Under the pieces are notes generated by a model, which was given only the letters and a program-made list of their open reading frames with translations, searched no databases and had not been told where the DNA came from. A stretch of 64,000 bases of DNA. Origin: an uncultured Faecalibacterium sp. (GTDB lineage Bacteria > Bacillota > Clostridia > Oscillospirales > Ruminococcaceae). This document shows, piece by piece, positions 58,567 through 64,000 of the stretch. The stretch spans positions 1 to 64,000 of the forward strand of contig CAKTGQ010000001.1 of assembly GCA_934561555.1 (NCBI GenBank), written 5' to 3'. A program made the translations under genes and the position numbers. Every line of letters starts with the position of its first letter. The first letter of the stretch is position 1.

Positions 58567-59748
58567 TTACTTTGCCACAAGCTCTGCGGCAAGAGCGTCC
58601 ATCTGTGCTTCGGCGGCGGCGTTGGCGGCAGAACGGATGGTGACCACGTTCTCGCAGAGGGTGATGTTCTTCATGCTCTCCAGCTCTGCACGCATGAGCT
58701 TTGCAGCCATGGGTGCCCAAGTGCCGTTTTCCATCAGGCCAATGGTGCGGTTCTGGAAGCTCTTGGTCTTGAGGTGAGCCAGCAGGTTTTCCATCGGCGG
58801 GAAGAGGAAACCGTCATAGGTGGCGCAAGCCAGCACGATCTTGCCGCAGCGGAAAGCCTCGGTGATAGCGTAAGACACATCGGTGCGGGTCAGGTCCATC
58901 TCCACCACCTTTGCGCCCTGTGCGCGCAGCTTTTCGGCCATGGTGTGGGCAGCGGCGCGGGTGTGGCCGTGGATGGAGGCGCTGGCCACCAGGATCTTTT
59001 CCGGCTCCTCGGCCTTGTAGCTGGACCAGAGATCGTAGTAGTTCAGGTACTTGCCCAGATCACCGGTAAGCACCGGGCCGTGCAGCGGGCAGATGGTCTT
59101 GATGTCCAGTGCCGCAGCCTTTTTGAGCAGTGCCTGCACCTGTGGGCCGTACTTGCCCACAATGTTCAGGTAGTAGCGGCGGGCTTCGCTGGCCCAGTCG
59201 GCGTTTTCGTCAAACTTTGCCACCGCACCAAAGCGGCCAAAACCATCGGCAGAGAACAGCACCTTCTCGCTGCTCTCGTAGCTGACCATGACCTCCGGCC
59301 AGTGCACCATGGGGGCAAACACAAAGGTCAGGGTGTGGGTGCCAAGGCTCAGGCTCTCGCCGTCCTTCACCACCACGCGGCGCTCCGGGGCAATGGCATC
59401 TGCGCCAAAGAACTGCTCCATATACTGGAAGGTCTTGGCGTTGCCTACCACCTGCATCTCCGGGTAAAGGGCAGTCAGCTTTGCCACGTTGGCACCGTGG
59501 TCCGGCTCCATGTGAGAAACCACCAGATAAGCGGGCTTGCAGCCGCCCAGTGCCTCGGCAAGGTTTTCCAGCCAAGGCTCGGTGGCGCGGGCGTCCACCG
59601 TATCCAGAATGGTGGTCTTTTCGTCCAAAATGACATAGGAATTATAGCTGACCCCGGTGGGCACCGGATACTGGCTCTCGAACAGGTCGATAGTGGTATC
59701 GTCCACGCCGACACCAAGGATGGCTTCGCTGATTTTTTTCATGCTCAT
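58567..59748 (-). CDS. fprA: Flavodiiron protein (FprA, A-type flavoprotein)
   Basis: 393-residue enzyme that reduces O2 to water or NO to N2O. The metallo-beta-lactamase-like di-iron domain has all ligands: HMEPDH near residue 80, H in MVHWPE near 147, D in SADGFG near 166 and H in CPLHGPV near 222. The flavodoxin domain follows from about 250 (VASASIHGHTRAAAHTMAEKL binds FMN). No fused rubredoxin, so electrons come from a separate rubredoxin. Strong promoter at 59816-59844 and own terminator. Fits with the rubrerythrin as oxygen defence. Confidence 0.93.
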   Translation of the reverse strand: MSMKKISEAILGVGVDDTTIDLFESQYPVPTGVSYNSYVILDEKTTILDTVDARATEPWLENLAEALGGCKPAYLVVSHMEPDHGANVAKLTALYPEMQVVGNAKTFQYMEQFFGADAIAPERRVVVKDGESLSLGTHTLTFVFAPMVHWPEVMVSYESSEKVLFSADGFGRFGAVAKFDENADWASEARRYYLNIVGKYGPQVQALLKKAAALDIKTICPLHGPVLTGDLGKYLNYYDLWSSYKAEEPEKILVASASIHGHTRAAAHTMAEKLRAQGAKVVEMDLTRTDVSYAITEAFRCGKIVLACATYDGFLFPPMENLLAHLKTKSFQNRTIGLMENGTWAPMAAKLMRAELESMKNITLCENVVTIRSAANAAAEAQMDALAAELVAK

Positions 59749-59815
59749 ACCGTTCAGACTCCTTTTGGGTTTATGTTGTGCCGTGAATTGGCAAATATTT
59801 CTGAGAACAGTTCCT

Positions 59816-59844
59816 ATTATAGCACATCGTCAGAAATTTCGCAA
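59816..59844 (-). promoter_or_regulatory. Promoter of fprA
   Basis: TTGCGA, 17 bp, TATAAT on the minus strand with TGC before the -10 box. An imperfect inverted repeat TTTCTGA...TCAGAAA spans it (59798-59837). Confidence 0.75.
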
Positions 59845-59870
59845 GGGATAGCGCAGGGATAGTTTTCGCG

Positions 59871-61208
59871 TCAAGGCTCTTCCCCGCCCTCCGGCAGACG
59901 CGCTGTTACCGGTCTACCCGGCTCGGTGTCCAGTTCCAGCAGGGTGGCTGCGGTGTTCTCGTCCAGCGTCTGCACCGCACGCAGCTTGCGGCTAATGGCG
60001 CGGCTGCGCACCCCGATGAGGTTATCCAGTTCTTCATCGGTCTGGCGCAGGCGCTGCTGCATCTTGGAAAGCCCCTGCCCGAATTTATCAAACTCGGTCT
60101 TGACCGCGCCCAGCAGTTGCCATACCTCGCCGGAGCGCTTCTGGATGGCAAGGGTCTTGAAGCCCATTTGCAGGCTGTTGAGCAGCGCCGCCATGGTGCT
60201 GGGGCCGGCCACATTCACCTGATAATCCCGCTGCAAAACTTCCAGTAGCCCAGCGTTCACTACCTCGGCGTACAGTCCCTCAAAGGGCAGAAACAGGATG
60301 CCGAAAGCTGTGGTATAGGGTGGCTCCACATATTTTTCCCGAATATCCTTTGCCTCGCTGCGCAGCACCAGTTCCAGCGCGTGACGGGCGTTTTCCACTG
60401 CCTGCGCGTCGCCGGAGGCCTGTGCGTCCTGCAAGTGGGCGTAGGTATCGCCGGGGAATTTGGAGTCGATGGGCAGCCAGACGCTGTTGCCGTCCACGCC
60501 GGGCATCCGGATGGCGTACTCCACCCGCTGGGTGCTGCCGGGGATGGTGGCCACGTTGGTGTCGTACTGCTCCGGTGCAAGGATCTCTTCCAGAATTGCG
60601 CCCAGCTGGATCTCGCCCAGAATGCCACGGGTCTTAACGCCGGAGAGCACCTGCTTCAGCCCGCCCACATCCGCGGCAAGGCTCTGCATCTCACCCAGCC
60701 CCTTGTACACCTGTTCCAGCTGGTCGTTGACCGCCTTAAAGCTTTCAGTCACCCGCTTTTGCAGTGCGTCCTGCAATTGCTCGTCTACGGTATGGCGGAT
60801 CTCGTCCAGCTTCTGGGCGTTCTGTGCCTGCATGGCGGCAAGACCGTCTGCCAGCGCTTTGCGCATTTCCTCCAGCTTGCGGGCATTGGAGGCTTCCAGC
60901 CCCTGCAAGCGCTGCTCCATGGTCTGCTGCTGGGTGTTCTGCCCAGCCGTCAGGGTGCTGCTCATGCCCTGCACCGCGGTTTGCAGGGTATCGCTGATGT
61001 GTGCCATCGCGGCCAGATTCTGCTGTGCCTGCTGCGCCTGCTTTTCTTCCAGCACCCGCGCCTGCGCTTCCAGCTGCTGGCGCAGCCACTCCTTCAGGGC
61101 TTCATCGTCCTGCCGGGCTGCAGGCTTGCCGGTGCGGTACAGCAAAAGCGCCTGCAGCAGACAGATGGCCACCAGCAGAAGCGTATACAGTCCTGCCAAA
61201 AATTCCAT
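59871..61208 (-). CDS. rmuC: DNA recombination protein RmuC
   Basis: 445-residue protein. One N-terminal membrane helix (about 5-25), then a long coiled coil rich in Gln, Ala and Glu (about 30-165), then the RmuC nuclease-like domain (about 180-390) with RGILGEIQLGAIL and LPIDSKFPGDTY. In E. coli RmuC limits inversion at short inverted repeats. The ATG at 61208 is preferred because AAGGAG lies seven bases upstream; the ATG two codons earlier is one base from it. Only about 20 bases separate it from the terminator of the transglutaminase gene, so its promoter is unclear. Confidence 0.93.
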   Translation of the reverse strand: MEFLAGLYTLLLVAICLLQALLLYRTGKPAARQDDEALKEWLRQQLEAQARVLEEKQAQQAQQNLAAMAHISDTLQTAVQGMSSTLTAGQNTQQQTMEQRLQGLEASNARKLEEMRKALADGLAAMQAQNAQKLDEIRHTVDEQLQDALQKRVTESFKAVNDQLEQVYKGLGEMQSLAADVGGLKQVLSGVKTRGILGEIQLGAILEEILAPEQYDTNVATIPGSTQRVEYAIRMPGVDGNSVWLPIDSKFPGDTYAHLQDAQASGDAQAVENARHALELVLRSEAKDIREKYVEPPYTTAFGILFLPFEGLYAEVVNAGLLEVLQRDYQVNVAGPSTMAALLNSLQMGFKTLAIQKRSGEVWQLLGAVKTEFDKFGQGLSKMQQRLRQTDEELDNLIGVRSRAISRKLRAVQTLDENTAATLLELDTEPGRPVTARLPEGGEEP

Positions 61209-61226
61209 AGACATTCTCCTTTTAAC

Positions 61227-61264
61227 TCAAAAATCCGGGTCTTGCGGTAATGGCAGACCCGGAT
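61227..61264 (-). terminator. Terminator of the hydrolase-transglutaminase operon
   Basis: Minus strand: ATCCGGGTCT pairs with AGACCCGGAT, followed by TTTTGAG. Confidence 0.9.
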
Positions 61265-61268
61265 CTGT

Positions 61269-62732
61269 TTATACTTCCTGATGCTTTACGATTTCCTGCG
61301 TGGTCTCCACCTGCTGGCCGTACAGACCCACACCGTCTACCTCCATCTCGCCTACCTGATTATCACAGGGGTCGGCGCGGAAGGCGCACATGGGCGGGTC
61401 GAAGGGTGCGCAGATGTCGCTGTTGGCCACCATACGGTCGGTGTCCAGATTGCCGAAGTAGTGCAGGCGCATCTTCTCGTTGCCCGCACGCGCCATGGAC
61501 GCACCGGCGGAGCAATCGGCGTACATCCAGCCCTTGGGGGCAATATAGAACATTGCCCAGTCATGGCAGCCGGCCGTCTCCGGCCGTGCCACCATGCCGC
61601 TCTGCCACTTGGCCGGGATGCCTGCAATGCGGCAAAGGGTGATGAAGGTGGCAGCCATCACACCGCAATCGCCCCGGCGGCTACGGGCGCAGTTATCGGT
61701 GATGTTCTCGTGCACAAAATACATGGGCTGGAAGTGGTAGTGCACATTCAGGGTGACAAAATCGTAAATGCGCTTTGCCTTCTGCACCGGGTCGGTGATG
61801 CCTTCGGTCAGCTGCGCAGCCAGTGCTTTCATATAGGGGGTAAAGGCGATGTGGGGCAGCTGCTCGGCGGTGTCAAAATCCGGCTGCACGGGGTCGGCCT
61901 GCAGTTCCAGCGGAGCGGCGTAGTGCGCGGTGCTGCGGTAGCTGTACTGTGCCCCAAAGCGGCAGTTTTCGGCAAGGTCTGCCTCCCAGTATGCAGTGCG
62001 CTGGGGTGCGGTCTCCGGTGCGATATAGGTCGGCTGCGCGGTGAAGCTGTCCAGCGTGATGTTGCTCTGTGCCGGGCAGGCAGCGGGCAGCGGCAGCCAC
62101 ACCTTGACATGCACGGTGTTTCTGCCCTCGGCCTTTGCGACGGCAAGGGCGCGGGCAAAGGTTTCATCGGTCATGCCGATGCTGGTGCGCAGGGTGATGT
62201 CTGCGCTGACTGCGCCGGTGCGCACCATCTGGTCGTGCTGGGGCTCAAAACGGTCCCAGCTGCGCTCCGGGACAGGCGGGTCCAGCTGGCGGGCGGCAAG
62301 GTCGGGATGGGTGGCTACCAGCGTTTCGGCGGCGCGGTAGATATAGCGCTTCTGCCCTTCCACAAAGCGCCAGTCCATCTGCCCGGCAGCGTCCAGTGCG
62401 GCGAACTCCTCGGCGGTAAAGTCCCGCAGGGTGGCCTGCAGCTGGTTCAACAGCTGCTCGGCGGTCAGGGTGTAATCCTGCGGCAGACGGCGCAAAATTT
62501 CCCGGTGCGCCAGCAGACCCTGCCGCCATGCATCCACACCGTGGGGGGTGGGGTTAACCGGCAGCGCACCCTGCGGGTGCAGGGGCTGGTTCTGGCTGGC
62601 AGTCCAGTCCTCAGCCAGACAGGCGTCGATGCGCGCAATGGCGGCATCGTAGTAGCCCGCCTCCTTCAGGCGGCGGATATCGTCCGGCAGCTCCGTGTTC
62701 AGGTATGCAAAACAAGTATTCTGATCCATCAT
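61269..62732 (-). CDS. Transglutaminase-like domain protein
   Basis: 487 residues without a signal peptide or membrane segment. The C-terminal half carries a papain-like transglutaminase core: catalytic Cys in RRGDCGVMAATF near 360, His in CHDWAMFYI near 392 and Asp in YADCSAG near 408. Bacterial members more often act as proteases or amidases than cross-linkers. The N-terminal 300 residues are unassigned, with a helical first part and a beta-rich middle. AAGGAG before the ATG; 24 bases after the secreted hydrolase gene, so the two form an operon. Confidence 0.85.
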   Translation of the reverse strand: MMDQNTCFAYLNTELPDDIRRLKEAGYYDAAIARIDACLAEDWTASQNQPLHPQGALPVNPTPHGVDAWRQGLLAHREILRRLPQDYTLTAEQLLNQLQATLRDFTAEEFAALDAAGQMDWRFVEGQKRYIYRAAETLVATHPDLAARQLDPPVPERSWDRFEPQHDQMVRTGAVSADITLRTSIGMTDETFARALAVAKAEGRNTVHVKVWLPLPAACPAQSNITLDSFTAQPTYIAPETAPQRTAYWEADLAENCRFGAQYSYRSTAHYAAPLELQADPVQPDFDTAEQLPHIAFTPYMKALAAQLTEGITDPVQKAKRIYDFVTLNVHYHFQPMYFVHENITDNCARSRRGDCGVMAATFITLCRIAGIPAKWQSGMVARPETAGCHDWAMFYIAPKGWMYADCSAGASMARAGNEKMRLHYFGNLDTDRMVANSDICAPFDPPMCAFRADPCDNQVGEMEVDGVGLYGQQVETTQEIVKHQEV

Positions 62733-62756
62733 GCTCTACTCCTTTTTTGTTTATAG

Positions 62757-63824
62757 TCAGGCAGCGGTCTGCTGCTCCCAGAAAGCTACGGCTTCCATCA
62801 GCCAGCCCTCGGCATCAGTGTTATCGCCCACCCCGATGCAATGGGGCGCAGACTCAAACACCTTCACAATATAAGGCACCTTATGGGCTTCCAGCGCCGC
62901 TTGCAGCGCCGGACCCTGCACCTGATTGATCATCCAAGGCAGCACCTTGTCATCCTTCCCGTACCAGAAAAATACCGGCGGATAATCATCCGTGACAAGA
63001 TCCGCTATGCTGGAACAGTAATAGTGCCATCCATAGTTGCCAGTATCCATAAACGCCTGATACGCGATTTTCACCTCTGAAAAGTTCACCACCGGATAGC
63101 CTAACAGCAGCACACCGGGTCTTGCCGCGCCGTAATGACCGTAGCCGCGCTCCTTGTTCGCAAACACGCCCGCAAGCTGACCGCCGGAGGAGTAACCCAC
63201 CAGCGCATAGTCCTGCGTCTGGATAGAAAGCTCCTCGCCAAGGCTCGTTACCAGCTGCACTGCCCGTGCCAGATCCTCCAGCGGGGCGTTATCGCCCAGA
63301 TCCAAAAAGGTGCGATAGCGCAGCACGAACACGGCATAGCCCTGCTTATGCAGCTCGTAGGCGGTGGAGCCGCCCTCGCCCATCTCGGAGGTCATAGTCA
63401 GGGCATTGCCGGGGATCACGATAGCAGTTTTTGCACCGGGCGTCTCTGCCGGATAATAAAACAGCTGCACACAGCCCAGACTGGAATCCTGTTCGATCTC
63501 CTCCGGGGTGTAGACCTGATAGGTCACCTTGACGCCCTTATTATAGTTGTCAATGATAAGGTTCAGCGCAGCAATGCCGGATTCCCGGTCGGTGTCGCCA
63601 AAATAATCGTGCAGGGTCTTGTTTTTCCAGCGTGCCACCATCAGCGGTGTCATTTCGCGGCAATATGTATAATAGCCGGTTCCTTGGATCGCCGGGTTTG
63701 CGCGCAGCTGTGCCATCGTAGTTTCCGCAGTAACATGGGGTGCGATCTCTGCGCCAAAGGCAGGCAGCGCCGCGCAAAGCACAAGCCAGACCATACACAG
63801 CAGCACCCGGACAGTTCTTCTCAT
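62757..63824 (-). CDS. Secreted alpha/beta hydrolase
   Basis: 355 residues with a classical signal peptide (about 1-24, cleaved after FGA). The nucleophile elbow GYSSGG lies near residue 210; Asp in WYGKDDKVLP near 290 and His in SAPHCIG near 325 complete a plausible triad. FYYPAETPGAKTAIVIPGNALT resembles acetyl-esterase (Aes/BD-FAE) hydrolases. Exported without lipobox or anchor. Likely acts on ester substrates such as acetylated sugars; substrate not known. GGGAGGATAT directly before the ATG. Confidence 0.85.
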   Translation of the reverse strand: MRRTVRVLLCMVWLVLCAALPAFGAEIAPHVTAETTMAQLRANPAIQGTGYYTYCREMTPLMVARWKNKTLHDYFGDTDRESGIAALNLIIDNYNKGVKVTYQVYTPEEIEQDSSLGCVQLFYYPAETPGAKTAIVIPGNALTMTSEMGEGGSTAYELHKQGYAVFVLRYRTFLDLGDNAPLEDLARAVQLVTSLGEELSIQTQDYALVGYSSGGQLAGVFANKERGYGHYGAARPGVLLLGYPVVNFSEVKIAYQAFMDTGNYGWHYYCSSIADLVTDDYPPVFFWYGKDDKVLPWMINQVQGPALQAALEAHKVPYIVKVFESAPHCIGVGDNTDAEGWLMEAVAFWEQQTAA

Positions 63825-63884
63825 ATATCCTCCCTGGGAGGCAGCGCACCCCTGCGCTGCCCCGCTCCGTATTCTTGTTCCCCT

Positions 63885-63912
63885 ATTGTATCACAAACAG
63901 ATGGGATGTCAA
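63885..63912 (-). promoter_or_regulatory. Promoter of the hydrolase-transglutaminase operon
   Basis: TTGACA, 16 bp, TACAAT on the minus strand. Confidence 0.75.
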
Positions 63913-63936
63913 AGCAATTTCTGTGCAGTCCGCTTC

Positions 63937-63965
63937 TTGTACCGCCCGGCAAATTCTGCTATACT
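63937..63965 (+). promoter_or_regulatory. Promoter for a gene leaving the window
   Basis: TTGTAC, 17 bp, TATACT with TGC before the -10 box. Confidence 0.7.
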
Positions 63966-63991
63966 GAAACTTATCCGGGAGTGGAAAGAGA

Positions 63992-64000
63992 ATGCGGGCA
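63992..64000 (+). CDS. Start of a gene cut by the window end
   Basis: ATG at 63992 with GGAAAGAGA just upstream and a promoter 27-55 bases before. Only three codons (Met-Arg-Ala) are visible, so nothing can be said about its product. Confidence 0.4.

Overview
The window looks like a chromosomal segment of a butyrate-forming, oxygen-sensitive gut Firmicute of the Oscillospiraceae, most likely Faecalibacterium (F. prausnitzii group). The grounds are the complete acetyl-CoA-to-butyryl-CoA gene set with a butyryl-CoA:acetate CoA-transferase next to it, the moderately GC-rich genes with strong Shine-Dalgarno sequences, and the clostridial orders dgt-dnaG-rpoD and M50 protease-scpA-scpB-DUF2953-ytfJ. 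The species is inferred. No CRISPR array, insertion sequence, prophage or rRNA was seen.

Layout. 1-1.3 kb: end of a pyrBI operon (aspartate carbamoyltransferase). 1.3-3.9 kb: a LytTR-type response regulator and GHKL (AgrC-like) histidine kinase, with a possible G-tract small ORF behind them. 3.9-9.4 kb, minus strand: Na+ symporter, rRNA pseudouridine synthase, ytfJ, DUF2953, scpB, scpA, M50 protease. 9.6-10.9 kb: rpmB, a DUF4250 protein and an esterase-fold protein whose nucleophile position holds Asp. 11-14 kb: copper cassette csoR-copA, with a CopZ-like domain fused to CopA behind its own internal ribosome binding site. 14-17.9 kb: reverse rubrerythrin, a uracil/xanthine permease behind a leader-peptide attenuator, and a cysteine desulfurase-like enzyme. 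18-35.7 kb, minus strand: core information genes rpoB, rpoC, rpsL, rpsG, fusA, tuf, then dgt-dnaG-rpoD and a YigZ protein.

35.9-45.9 kb is the metabolic centre. coaD, thl, crt, hbd, bcd, etfB and etfA run on the minus strand, and the CoA-transferase but, followed by an AI-2E-family permease gene, diverges on the plus strand. Together they turn two acetyl-CoA into butyrate. EtfAB serves Bcd, and But releases butyrate while converting acetate to acetyl-CoA. 46-49 kb holds an AT-rich probably acquired DUF3795 gene and a radical SAM/TetR pair. 49-52 kb is proC-proB-proA (proline synthesis). 52-64 kb holds a methylglyoxal synthase-like protein with lost catalytic residues, a YnbB-type PLP enzyme, an acetyltransferase, murD, a peptide-binding lipoprotein, tRNA-Gly(CCC), a flavodiiron protein, rmuC, a transglutaminase-fold protein and a secreted alpha/beta hydrolase.

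Regulation is unusually legible. More than a dozen promoters have near-consensus boxes with 16-17 bp spacers, and eight carry TGC directly before the -10 box. Most units end in clear intrinsic terminators. The best leads are the CopA/CopZ gene-in-gene, the uraA attenuator, two copies of a covarying 36-bp palindromic element, the Ser-to-Asp esterase, the degenerate MgsA, the twin operator-like boxes at the rubrerythrin promoter, and the possible G10-tract small ORF next to the AgrC-like kinase.
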